From NCBI RefSeq assembly GCF_019219825.1, contig NZ_JAHUXH010000010.1, forward strand, positions 1 to 64,000: a stretch of 64,000 bases of DNA, in the 5' to 3' direction. Each line of letters opens with the position of its first letter. Position 1 is the stretch's first letter. A model generated the notes under the pieces. It searched no databases. It was not told the DNA's origin and saw only the letters and a list, made by a program, of their open reading frames with translations. The translations under genes and the position numbers were made by a program. The stretch comes from Streptomyces sp. TRM70350. GTDB lineage: Bacteria; Actinomycetota; Actinomycetes; Streptomycetales; Streptomycetaceae. Positions 53,060-61,217 of the stretch are shown here, piece by piece.

Positions 53060-53827
53060 ATGACTTCTCAGGCGACGCATGATCCAACTTCTCGGACAAT
53101 CCTCGAAGGCAAGGTGGCCCTGGTGACCGGCGGTAGCCGCGGGATCGGTGCGGCGACGGCGGTGCGGCTGGCGCGGGAGGGCGCCGACGTGGCTCTGACG
53201 TACGTGAACGGCAAGGAGGCGGCAGCGGACGTCGTACGAGCCGTCGAGGCGCTGGGGCGCCGGGCGGTGGCCCTGCGGGCGGACTTCGCGGACGCGGCCG
53301 AGGCGGCGGGGGCCGTGGAGCGTGCGGCGGAGGCGCTCGGTGGGCTCGACGTGCTGGTGAACAACGCGGGCGTCGGGGTGCTGGGGCCGTTGGAGGGCCT
53401 GTCGCTCGCCGACGTGGACCGGGTTCTCGCGGTGAACGTCCGGGGCGTCTTCCTGGCCTCGCAGGCGGCGGCCTCGCGGATGACGGAGGGCGGCCGGATC
53501 ATCACCGTCGGGTCGTGTATGACCCAGCGGGTGCCGGGGCCCGGCGGGACGCTCTACGCGACCAGCAAGGCGGCGCTGATCGGGCTGACCAAGGCGCTGG
53601 CCAGGGAGCTGGGCGGGCAGGGGATCACGGCGAACATCGTCCACCCCGGGCCGACCGACACGGACATGAACCCGGCCGACGGACCGCACGCGGCCGGTCA
53701 GGCGGCGATGACCGCGCTGGGGCGGTTCGGGACGGCGGAGGAGGTGGCGTCGATGGTCGCCTACCTCGCGGGCGCCTCGTACGTCACCGGCGCCGAGTTC
53801 TCGGTCGACGGCGGACACGCGGCGTGA
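53060..53827 (+). CDS. Classical SDR oxidoreductase
   Basis: The 255-residue protein starts at ATG 53060. The cofactor motif GGSRGIGAATAVRLA, NNAGVGVLG and the active site S...YATSKAALIGLTKALAREL are present, followed by PGPTDTDMNP and the C-terminal GAEFSVDGGHAA. It is a NAD(P)-dependent reductase of unknown substrate. A decayed duplicate of its 3' end follows. Confidence 0.93.
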   Translation: MTSQATHDPTSRTILEGKVALVTGGSRGIGAATAVRLAREGADVALTYVNGKEAAADVVRAVEALGRRAVALRADFADAAEAAGAVERAAEALGGLDVLVNNAGVGVLGPLEGLSLADVDRVLAVNVRGVFLASQAAASRMTEGGRIITVGSCMTQRVPGPGGTLYATSKAALIGLTKALARELGGQGITANIVHPGPTDTDMNPADGPHAAGQAAMTALGRFGTAEEVASMVAYLAGASYVTGAEFSVDGGHAA

Positions 53828-53859
53828 GCCACGCGGCGCGCACCGGCGCCGCCCAGCCC

Positions 53860-53961
53860 GGGTCCGAGGAGGTAGTCAGCGCCCAGCTCATGCCCGCCTC
53901 ACAGGCGCCCCGCCGATCACCGACGCCCAGTTCACCGTCAGACGGCGGACACGCGGCGTGA
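53860..53961 (+). pseudogene. Decayed duplicate of the SDR 3' end
   Basis: GAGGAGGTAGTCAGCGCCCA resembles the SDR's GAGGAGGTGGCGTCG region (near 53740). GCCCAGTTCACCGTCAGACG matches GCCGAGTTCTCGGTCGACGG. The final 30 bases (53941-53970) are identical to 53807-53836, including the TGA. The copy is about 134 bases downstream and is not an independent gene. Confidence 0.75.
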
Positions 53962-54027
53962 GCCACGCGGGGCGCACCTACGCTGCCCGGGCCAGCACGC
54001 CCCGCAAACCGAACAGCGCCCGCGGTT

Positions 54028-54278
54028 CCGGGCGGACGCCAGCCCGGCCGGTTCCGGGCGGACGTCAACCGCCTCCTTCCGAATGGGGCGTCAGCCGCCC
54101 GGCTCCGGCGAGGGCGTCAGCCGCCCCACCCCGGACGAGACGTCAGCCACCCCACTCCGGACAGGACAACAACCACCCAGCCCCGGACAGGACAACAGCC
54201 ACAGCCATCCAGCCCCGGACGGGACAACAGCCATCCAGCCCCGGACGGGACGACAGCCGCCCCACCCCGGACGAGACG
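54028..54278. repeat. About ten degenerate ~26-bp tandem repeats beside allantoicase
   Basis: Units follow a CCCCGGACGGGACAACAGCC-like core (for example CCCCGGACGAGACGTCAGCC). The best copies occur at about 54120-54278; earlier copies become less regular. The last unit covers the allantoicase stop codon (TCA at 54279-54281). No gene is present. Confidence 0.8.
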
Positions 54279-55403
54279 TCAGCCACCCAACTCCTGGTGC
54301 CGCGCTGCCAGGCGCGTCGTGCCCTCCTCCGTCAGGGAGCCGAACAGGCGCAGGCGGGAGATGCCGCCGTCCGGGAAGATGTCCACGCGCGCGTGCGTGC
54401 CGACGGCGGGGGCCGGGAGCACGAAACGGTGGTTGGTGTCGGGCTGGAGGCGGGTGCGGGGCAGCACCTCGGTCCACTCGCCGTCCTCGCCACCTTCGCC
54501 GTCCCGCACCGACACCGACGCCCAGCCCGCGCTGTTGCCCTTCAGATACGCGGTGTCGATCTCGATCGCGCGGATCTGCGACTGGGCCACCAGCCGGTAG
54601 CGGATCCAGTCGTGGCCCTGGTCGCGGCGGCGGCGGGTCTCCCAGCCGTCGTCCATCTTGCGGGAGCGGCCCGGCTGGATGGTGTTGGTGGCCGGGGAGT
54701 AGAAGCGGTCGGAGGCGTCCTCGACCTGGCCGCCGTTCTCCAGGGCGACCACGTCGAAGGTGCCCAGCACCGACAGCCACTCGGGGTCCGGGACCACCTC
54801 GCCGTACACGCGCAGGCGCGCGATGCCGCCGTCGGGGTGCTGGTTGACCCGCAGGTGTGTGAAGCGCTGCTCGGCCGAGACGCCGAAACCGTTCGCCGCG
54901 TGGCCGCCGACCGGTGTGCGCGGGACCAGCGTCGTCCACTTCACGTCGTCGGCCAGCAGTGCCTCGGGGGACGGGGAGCCGGGGACCGACGCGCCCTCGA
55001 CGGACACGGACTGCGGGTAGTTGCCGCGGAAGTGCGCGGTGTCGACCACGATCCCGCGGATCACGCCCGGCGCGCCGAGGCGGATCAGCGCCCAGTCGTG
55101 GTCCTCGGCGGTCGGCCAGGGGTGCTCGGCGGACGCGCCCCGGCGGCGCCGCGTCTCCCAGCCGTCCATGATCTTGCCCTTGTGCCCGAAGTGCTCGGGG
55201 TCGAACTCGGCGCGCTCGGGCACCAGCAGGTTCTCGCGCTCGGCGAAGAACTCGTCGTTGGCGGCGATGACACCGGCGCCCAGGCGGCGGTCGGCGAGGT
55301 TGGCGTACTGGGTGAAGGGGAAGTCGGCGGTGCGGTAGTCCGCGTACGGGTCGCCGCCTCCGTAGGGGCTCGCGTCGCCGGTGAAGCTGGGTATCGCCGT
55401 CAC
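54279..55403 (-). CDS. alc: Allantoicase
   Basis: The 374-residue protein starts near 55403. Two related jelly-roll halves are visible: KIMDGWETRRRRGASAEHPW with HFRGNYPQSVSVEGA in the first, and RKMDDGWETRRRRDQGHDWI with AYLKGNSAGWASVSV in the second, as in known allantoicases. It splits allantoate to ureidoglycolate and urea. It lies 32 bases after allantoinase, on the same strand and probably in the same mRNA. Confidence 0.96.
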   Translation of the reverse strand: MTAIPSFTGDASPYGGGDPYADYRTADFPFTQYANLADRRLGAGVIAANDEFFAERENLLVPERAEFDPEHFGHKGKIMDGWETRRRRGASAEHPWPTAEDHDWALIRLGAPGVIRGIVVDTAHFRGNYPQSVSVEGASVPGSPSPEALLADDVKWTTLVPRTPVGGHAANGFGVSAEQRFTHLRVNQHPDGGIARLRVYGEVVPDPEWLSVLGTFDVVALENGGQVEDASDRFYSPATNTIQPGRSRKMDDGWETRRRRDQGHDWIRYRLVAQSQIRAIEIDTAYLKGNSAGWASVSVRDGEGGEDGEWTEVLPRTRLQPDTNHRFVLPAPAVGTHARVDIFPDGGISRLRLFGSLTEEGTTRLAARHQELGG

Positions 55404-55435
55404 GGTGATCAGGTCTGCCTTTCAGACGTCGGGAT

Positions 55436-56770
55436 TCAGGGGGTGCGGGTGAGCAGTCGCCCCTTCGGGTCGGTGAACTCGCCGTCCGCCACGATGCGCT
55501 GGCCGCGCAGCCAGGTGGACTTCACGACGCCGCTGAGCGTGCGCCCGGCGTACGCCGTGACGCGGTTGCGGTGCTGCAGGGCGGCCGGGTCCACGGTGAA
55601 GGTCTCGTCGGGCGCGAGGACGGCGAAGTCGGCGTCCCGGCCCGCCTCGATGGCGCCCTTCTGGCCAAGCCCCACGAGCTCGGCCGTCCGCGTGGACATC
55701 CAGCGGACGACGTCCTCCAGGGTGTGGCCGCGCTTGCGGGCCTCGGTCCAGACGGCCGGCAGGCTCAGCTGGAGGCCGGAGATGCCGCCCCAGGCGGTGG
55801 CGAAGTCGTTCGTCTTCAGGTCGACGGTCGACGGGGAGTGGTCGGTGACCACGCAGTCGATGGTGCCGTCGGCCAGCGCCTGCCACAGCAGGTCCTGGTT
55901 GGCGGCCTCGCGGATGGGCGGGCAGCACTTGAACTCGCTGGCGCCGTCGGGGACTTCCTCGGCGGTCAGGGTGAGGTAGTGCGGGCACGTCTCGACGGTG
56001 AGGCGCACGCCCTCCGCGCGGGCCGCGGCGATCAGCGGCAGCGCGTCGCTGGAGGACAGGTGCAGCACGTGCACGCGCGCGTGGAGGCGTTTCGCCTGGG
56101 CGATCAGGTGGGCGATCGCGGTGTCCTCGGCGTCGCGCGGGCGGCTGGCGAGGAAGTGGGCGTACCTGGGGCCGCCCTGCTGCGGGGCGGCGGCGAGGTG
56201 GTGCGGGTCCTCGGCGTGCACGATCAGCAGGCCGCCGAACGCGGCGATCTCGGCCATCGACTGGGCGAGCTGGTCCTGGTCGAGATGCGGGAACTCCTCC
56301 ACGCCGGACGGCGACAGGAACGCCTTGAAGCCGAAGACCCCGGCGTCGTGCAGCGGGCGCAGGTCCTTGACGTTGTCGGGGAGCGCGCCGCCCCAGAAGC
56401 CGACGTCGATGTGCGCCTTCGCCCGGGCCACGTCCTGCTTGGTGCGGAGGTGGTCGACCGTCGTGGTCGGCGGGAGGGAGTTGAGCGGCATGTCGACGAG
56501 GGTGGTGATGCCACCGGCCGCCGCGGCGCGCGTGGCGGTCCAGAAGCCCTCCCACTCGGTGCGGCCGGGGTCGTTGACGTGCACGTGGGTGTCGACCAGG
56601 CCGGGCAGCAGGACGTCGTCGCCGAAGTCCTCCACCCGGGCGGCCTCGACCGGGGCGTCGTACGGCAGGACGGCGGTGATCCTCCCGTCGGCGACCGCGA
56701 CGGACGCAGGGCGCGTCCCCTCGGGCGTGATGACGCGCGTCGAGCGCAGCACCAGTTCAGCGTCGGACAC
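55436..56770 (-). CDS. allB: Allantoinase
   Basis: The 444-residue protein starts at 56768-56770. Amidohydrolase ligands are in order: HVHVNDPGRTEWEGF, the carbamylated lysine of FGFKAFLSPSG, VHAEDPHHL, VHVLHLSSSDAL and CVVTDHSPSTVDLK. It hydrolyses allantoin to allantoate. It is divergent from the IclR gene, with palindromic sites between them. Confidence 0.96.
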   Translation of the reverse strand: MSDAELVLRSTRVITPEGTRPASVAVADGRITAVLPYDAPVEAARVEDFGDDVLLPGLVDTHVHVNDPGRTEWEGFWTATRAAAAGGITTLVDMPLNSLPPTTTVDHLRTKQDVARAKAHIDVGFWGGALPDNVKDLRPLHDAGVFGFKAFLSPSGVEEFPHLDQDQLAQSMAEIAAFGGLLIVHAEDPHHLAAAPQQGGPRYAHFLASRPRDAEDTAIAHLIAQAKRLHARVHVLHLSSSDALPLIAAARAEGVRLTVETCPHYLTLTAEEVPDGASEFKCCPPIREAANQDLLWQALADGTIDCVVTDHSPSTVDLKTNDFATAWGGISGLQLSLPAVWTEARKRGHTLEDVVRWMSTRTAELVGLGQKGAIEAGRDADFAVLAPDETFTVDPAALQHRNRVTAYAGRTLSGVVKSTWLRGQRIVADGEFTDPKGRLLTRTP

Positions 56771-56843
56771 CCGGACCCCTCTCCTCGCCGCCGTCCCGGC
56801 CCCGTGACATCCGGGAAACGGGATTTACTTCCACGTAACGGAA

Positions 56844-56860
56844 TTCAACGTTCTGTTGAA
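56844..56860. promoter_or_regulatory. Candidate IclR operator 1
   Basis: TTCAAC (56844-56849) and GTTGAA (56855-56860) form a perfect inverted repeat with a five-base spacer, 74 bases upstream of the allantoinase start. It resembles AllR-type sites. Confidence 0.65.
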
Positions 56861-56949
56861 GGAGTCTTCACTCCCCGCCCGCACACCGTCAAGGGGCACA
56901 CTTCTTCACAGTGCACCCACGACGCCCACTCTGGACATTTCCACAAAGC

Positions 56950-56963
56950 GGAATTACAATTCC
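56950..56963. promoter_or_regulatory. Candidate IclR operator 2
   Basis: GGAATT-AC-AATTCC is a perfect palindrome at 56950-56963, 90 bases before the IclR start. A further GGAATTC element lies at 56840-56846. It may autoregulate the regulator. Confidence 0.55.
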
Positions 56964-57053
56964 AGCAAGCAGAACGTAGCTACGCACAAGCGGGGAGTCA
57001 ACCGGCCGCCGGGTAGGCTTCTGCCCTCCTGTCAGCCTCGAAAGGAACGCGCC

Positions 57054-57842
57054 GTGCCGACGTCCAGCGCCACCACCGACGCCGCCAAGTCCACCAACGG
57101 CGGCGTCCAGTCCCTTGAGCGCGCCTTCGACCTGCTGGAGCGGATGGCGGACGCGGGCGGCGAGGTCGGCCTGAGCGAGCTCTCCGCGAGCAGCGGGCTG
57201 CCGCTGCCGACCATCCACCGGCTGATGCGCACCCTGGTCGCGTGCGGGTACGTCCGCCAGCAGCCCAACCGGCGCTACGCGCTCGGCCCCCGCCTGATCC
57301 GGCTCGGCGAGTCCGCCTCCCGCCTCCTCGGCACCTGGGCCCGCCCCTACCTCGCCCGGCTGGTCGAGGAGACCGGCGAGACGGCCAACATGGCGCTGCT
57401 CGACGGGGACGAAATCGTTTACGTCGCCCAGGTGCCGTCCAAGCACTCGATGCGCATGTTCACCGAGGTGGGCCGGCGTGTCCTGCCGCACTCCACGGGC
57501 GTGGGCAAGGCGCTGCTCGCCGGTTTCCCGGACGAGGAGGTGCGCTCCCTGCTGGCCCGCACCGGCATGCCCGCCGCGACGGAGAAGACGATCACCACGC
57601 CGGAGGGCTTCCTCGCGGCGCTGGACGACGTCCGCCGGCTCGGGTACGCCGTCGACGACAACGAGCAGGAGATCGGCGTCCGGTGCCTTGCGGTGTCGGT
57701 GCCCGACTCCCCCACCGCCGCCGCCATCTCCATCTCGGGCCCGGCGGGCCGGGTGACGGAGGCGGCGACGGACCGGATCGTGCCGGTGCTCCAGCAGGTG
57801 GCGACGGAGCTGTCGGAGGTACTGGCCAGCTCGGGCGCCTGA
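57054..57842 (+). CDS. IclR-family regulator of ureide genes (AllR-like)
   Basis: The 262-residue protein starts at GTG 57054 behind AAAGGAA. The N-terminal HTH is LSELSASSGLPLPTIHRLMRTL; the effector domain has VYVAQVPSKHSMRMFTEVGR, LPHSTGVGKALLA and DNEQEIGVRCLAVSVPD. Its position suggests repression of allantoin genes and of the glyoxylate enzyme malate synthase, as in known AllR systems. Confidence 0.94.
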   Translation: MPTSSATTDAAKSTNGGVQSLERAFDLLERMADAGGEVGLSELSASSGLPLPTIHRLMRTLVACGYVRQQPNRRYALGPRLIRLGESASRLLGTWARPYLARLVEETGETANMALLDGDEIVYVAQVPSKHSMRMFTEVGRRVLPHSTGVGKALLAGFPDEEVRSLLARTGMPAATEKTITTPEGFLAALDDVRRLGYAVDDNEQEIGVRCLAVSVPDSPTAAAISISGPAGRVTEAATDRIVPVLQQVATELSEVLASSGA

Positions 57843-57861
57843 CTGTCATGGGGGGCTTCGG

Positions 57862-57993
57862 CTGATGGATCCCCTGAGGGGCTTCAGCCGACCGGGCCCC
57901 CTGAGGGCCGCTGACTTGGCCCCACCCGAGCGCCGCCGACCAGACCCCACCCGAGCGCCGCCGACCAGGCCCGCCTGAGGCCCCCTGAGGGCC
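57862..57993. repeat. Degenerate ~25-bp tandem repeats after the IclR gene
   Basis: Units such as CCCTGAGGGCCGCTGACTTG and CCCGAGCGCCGCCGACCAGA repeat four to five times up to the DUF5955 stop (TCA at 57994). Their CTGAGGG hairpins may double as terminators. Confidence 0.65.
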
Positions 57994-58281
57994 TCAGCGC
58001 CGCGGCGGCTCCCCGAACAGCTCCACCGCGTACCGCACCTGAGACAGCCCCCGCGACAGCGCGCTCACCGACCCGATCGCCCCGGCGATCAGCAGCAGGG
58101 ACCGGCGCAGTCGCGGCACCTCGGGCGGGCCGTCGGCGGTCATCGCGGCGAGCGCCGCGAGTTCGTCCTCGGCGACGGCACGGTCGGGGAACTCCACGGG
58201 GTGCGCGGCCAGTTCACGGCGCAGCCGGGACACCGCGGTCCGCAGTTCCGCCACCCTCGGGTCCTCGTCGCTGCCGGTCAC
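57994..58281 (-). CDS. DUF5955-like protein
   Basis: The 95-residue protein starts at GTG 58279-58281 behind AGAGGCG; the frame is open to 58308. Residues VAELRTAVSRLRRELAAHPV and DELAALAAMTADGPPEVPRL are predicted helical, and LRRSLLLIAGAIGSVSALSR is hydrophobic. I recall similar short proteins in Streptomyces under DUF5955. The function is unknown. Confidence 0.7.
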   Translation of the reverse strand: MTGSDEDPRVAELRTAVSRLRRELAAHPVEFPDRAVAEDELAALAAMTADGPPEVPRLRRSLLLIAGAIGSVSALSRGLSQVRYAVELFGEPPRR

Positions 58282-58494
58282 TCGCCTCTGCCCCAAGCTC
58301 CGCAACACAGCTCCCCCCTGGCACGTCGTGGTGCACAGTCACGCCCTGCTCCCCCATGCGCCCCCGTGACGCGGGTCGTGCGCCGGGGGACGCGGGCCAG
58401 TAAACGCCACCGGGTGCGGATCCGCCACCACGGGGACCGAAATTCAGTCCATGGACACCGCGCGGCCCCCGCGGTGTCAGGTATGCAGGGACCC

Positions 58495-59097
58495 ATGACG
58501 GATCAGAACGAACGCCCGGTCGCCGCACTGCTGCTGGCCGCGGGCGGTGGACGCCGGCTCGGCGGCCGGCCCAAGGCGCTGCTCGAACACCGGGGCCACC
58601 CGCTGATCGAACACGCCGTCGCGGTGCTGCGCGCGGGCGGATGCGCCCGCGTGCACGTCGTCCTGGGGGCGCGCGCCGACGTCGTACGGGAGCGGGCGGA
58701 GCTGTCCGGCTGTGTGCTGGTGGAGAACCCGGAGTGGGAGCAGGGCATGGGTTCCTCGCTGCGCGTCGGGCTGGACTCGCTCGTCGGCACGGGAGCGCGG
58801 GCCGCGCTGGTGTCGCTCGTCGACCAGCCCGGGATCGGCCCGGAGGCGGTCGCTCGCGTCCTGGCCGCCTACAGGGACGAGTCCTCGCTGGTCTCGGCCG
58901 CCTACGACGGCGTACGCGGCCATCCCGTGCTCTTCGGCGCCGCGCACTGGGTGGACATCGCGGCGACTGCGACCGGCGACCAGGGGGCACGCGCGTACCT
59001 GAAGGAACACGCGGCCGGGATCCGTCTCGTGGAGTGCGGTGACGTGGCGCGGCCGTACGACATCGACACGGCGGCCGACCTGAGCCACCTTGAGTGA
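58495..59097 (+). CDS. MobA-like nucleotidyltransferase
   Basis: The 200-residue protein starts at ATG 58495. The NTP motif is ALLLAAGGGRRLGGRPKALL; later SLVDQPGIGPEAVARVLAAY and YDGVRGHPVLFGAAHW match the MobA/CoxI-like family. It transfers CMP or GMP to a molybdopterin, probably for a molybdenum hydroxylase such as xanthine dehydrogenase. That fits purine/ureide use, but the enzyme itself is not in this window. Confidence 0.9.
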   Translation: MTDQNERPVAALLLAAGGGRRLGGRPKALLEHRGHPLIEHAVAVLRAGGCARVHVVLGARADVVRERAELSGCVLVENPEWEQGMGSSLRVGLDSLVGTGARAALVSLVDQPGIGPEAVARVLAAYRDESSLVSAAYDGVRGHPVLFGAAHWVDIAATATGDQGARAYLKEHAAGIRLVECGDVARPYDIDTAADLSHLE

Positions 59098-59290
59098 ACG
59101 GGGTGGCACGCAGCGCCACCTTGCCTCGACTCAGAGAATCTCGACATCAACAAACCATTGAAGTTCCACGATGAGAAAACTAATATCCACTGACCAGAAG
59201 CACCCGACCGCACAACGGGTGCGATACACCCCATTCGTGCCTCCTGGCACCTGGTGCCACCGGTGCCACCGCTGAAGGAAGTGACAGCTC

Positions 59291-60916
59291 ATGTCCGCAC
59301 CAGCGCCGTCTCCGCTGGCCATCGTCGACGCCGAGCCCCTGCCCCGGCAGGAGGAGGTCCTCACCGACGCGGCGCTCGCCTTCGTGGCCGAGCTGCACCG
59401 CCGGTTCACGCCCCGGCGTGACGAACTCCTCGCCCGCCGCGCGGAACGCCGCGCCGAGATCGCCCGCACCTCCGCCCTCGACTTCCTCCCGGAGACCGCA
59501 CAGATCCGCGAGGACCCCACCTGGCGTGTGGCGCCCGCCCCGGCCGCGCTGAACGACCGCCGGGTCGAGATCACCGGCCCCACCGACCGGAAGATGACCA
59601 TCAACGCCCTCAACTCGGGCGCGAGGGTCTGGCTCGCGGACTTCGAGGACGCATCCGCCCCCACCTGGGAGAACGTCGTCCTCGGCCAGCTCAACCTGAT
59701 CGACGCCTACACCCGGACCATCGACTTCACGGACCCCGGGTCGGGCAAGTCGTACGCGCTCAAGGCCGATGAGGAGCTGGCGACCGTCGTCATGCGCCCG
59801 CGCGGCTGGCACCTGAACGAGCGTCACCTCGTCGACGCGAACGGCACACCGGTCCCGGGCGCCTTCGTCGACTTCGGCCTGTACTTCTTCCACAACGCCC
59901 AGCGCCTGCTGGACCTGGGCAGGGGCCCGTACTTCTACCTGCCGAAGACGGAGTCGCACCTGGAGGCCCGCCTCTGGAACGACGTGTTCGTCTTCGCACA
60001 GGACTACGTCGGCATCCCGCAGGGCACCATCCGCGCCACCGTCCTGATCGAGACGATCACGGCCGCGTACGAGATGGAGGAGATCCTCTACGAACTCCGC
60101 GACCACGCCTCCGGGTTGAACGCGGGCCGTTGGGACTACCTGTTCTCCATCGTGAAGAACTTCCGCGACGGCGGCCCGAAGTTCGTGCTTCCGGACCGCA
60201 ACGCGGTGACCATGACCGCCCCGTTCATGCGCGCGTACACCGAACTCCTCGTCCGCACCTGCCACAAGCGTGGCGCGCACGCCATCGGCGGCATGGCGGC
60301 TTTCATCCCGTCCCGCAAGGACCCCGAGGTCAACAAGGTCGCCTTCGAGAAGGTCCGGGCCGACAAGGACCGCGAGGCGAACGACGGCTTCGACGGCTCC
60401 TGGGTCGCCCACCCGGACCTGGTCCCGATCGCCATGGAGTCCTTCGACAAGGTCCTCGGCGACAGGCCCCACCAGAAGGACCGGCTGCGCGAGGACGTCG
60501 AGGTCAAGGCCGAGGACCTGATCGCCATCGACTCCCTCGACGCCAAGCCGACGTACGCGGGTCTGGTGAACGCCGTGCAGGTCGGCATCCGCTACATCGA
60601 GGCCTGGCTGCGCGGCCTGGGCGCGGTGGCGATCTTCAACCTGATGGAGGACGCGGCCACCGCCGAGATCTCCCGCTCGCAGATCTGGCAGTGGATCAAC
60701 GCGGGTGTCGTCCTGGACAACGGCGAGCAGGTCACCGCCGAGCTGGCCCGCAAGGTCGCCGCCGAGGAGCTGGTGAACATCCGCGCCGAGATCGGCGAGG
60801 AGTCCTTCGCGGCCGGCAACTGGCAGCAGGCCCACGACCTGCTGCTGAAGGTCTCCCTCGACGAGGACTACGCCGACTTCCTGACGCTGCCGGCGTACGA
60901 GCAGCTCAAGGGCTGA
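59291..60916 (+). CDS. aceB: Malate synthase A
   Basis: The 541-residue protein starts at ATG 59291. The family signature is RDHASGLNAGRWDYLFSIVK; other marks are LADFEDASAPTWENVVLGQL, VMRPRGWHLNERH, TVLIETITAAYEMEEIL and HAIGGMAAFIPSRKDPEVN. It condenses glyoxylate with acetyl-CoA to malate, using the glyoxylate released from ureidoglycolate. No isocitrate lyase gene lies nearby, which supports a ureide rather than an acetate role here. Confidence 0.96.
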   Translation: MSAPAPSPLAIVDAEPLPRQEEVLTDAALAFVAELHRRFTPRRDELLARRAERRAEIARTSALDFLPETAQIREDPTWRVAPAPAALNDRRVEITGPTDRKMTINALNSGARVWLADFEDASAPTWENVVLGQLNLIDAYTRTIDFTDPGSGKSYALKADEELATVVMRPRGWHLNERHLVDANGTPVPGAFVDFGLYFFHNAQRLLDLGRGPYFYLPKTESHLEARLWNDVFVFAQDYVGIPQGTIRATVLIETITAAYEMEEILYELRDHASGLNAGRWDYLFSIVKNFRDGGPKFVLPDRNAVTMTAPFMRAYTELLVRTCHKRGAHAIGGMAAFIPSRKDPEVNKVAFEKVRADKDREANDGFDGSWVAHPDLVPIAMESFDKVLGDRPHQKDRLREDVEVKAEDLIAIDSLDAKPTYAGLVNAVQVGIRYIEAWLRGLGAVAIFNLMEDAATAEISRSQIWQWINAGVVLDNGEQVTAELARKVAAEELVNIRAEIGEESFAAGNWQQAHDLLLKVSLDEDYADFLTLPAYEQLKG

Positions 60917-60920
60917 CGCG

Positions 60921-61217
60921 TCACCTGTCCGAGTGGCCCAGGGACTTCCCCGGGGCCACTCGGTCGCGTACGGCCTTCTTCACGGCCGTCGGTTCCGGGA
61001 AGCCCTGCTCCCGCCGGTCCCACACCACCTCGTCGTTCACGCGGACGACGAAGACACCGCCCGTGCCGGGCTTGAGGGACAGCTCGGTCAGTTCGGCCTC
61101 GAAGGTCGTCAGCAGCTCCTGTGCCAGCCAGGCCGCGCGCGGCAGCCACCGGCACTGGGTGCAGTACTCGATCTGGACGTGCTGGTTCTCCCGTACGTGC
61201 TGGATCCCGGACGTCAT
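60921..61217 (-). CDS. SelT/SelW/SelH-family (Rdx) protein
   Basis: The 98-residue protein starts at ATG 61215-61217, overlapping the stop of the HipA-family gene. QIEYCTQCRWLPRAAWLAQE carries the CxxC redox motif of the Rdx fold, here Cys/Cys rather than selenocysteine. VWDRREQGFPEPTAVKKAV completes the fold. It is a thioredoxin-like oxidoreductase of unknown partner, convergent with aceB (four bases apart). Confidence 0.9.
   Translation of the reverse strand: MTSGIQHVRENQHVQIEYCTQCRWLPRAAWLAQELLTTFEAELTELSLKPGTGGVFVVRVNDEVVWDRREQGFPEPTAVKKAVRDRVAPGKSLGHSDR

Noticed and set aside
54028..54278. Possible CRISPR array
   Set aside because: Repeats are contiguous and degenerate without distinct spacers, and no cas gene is present.
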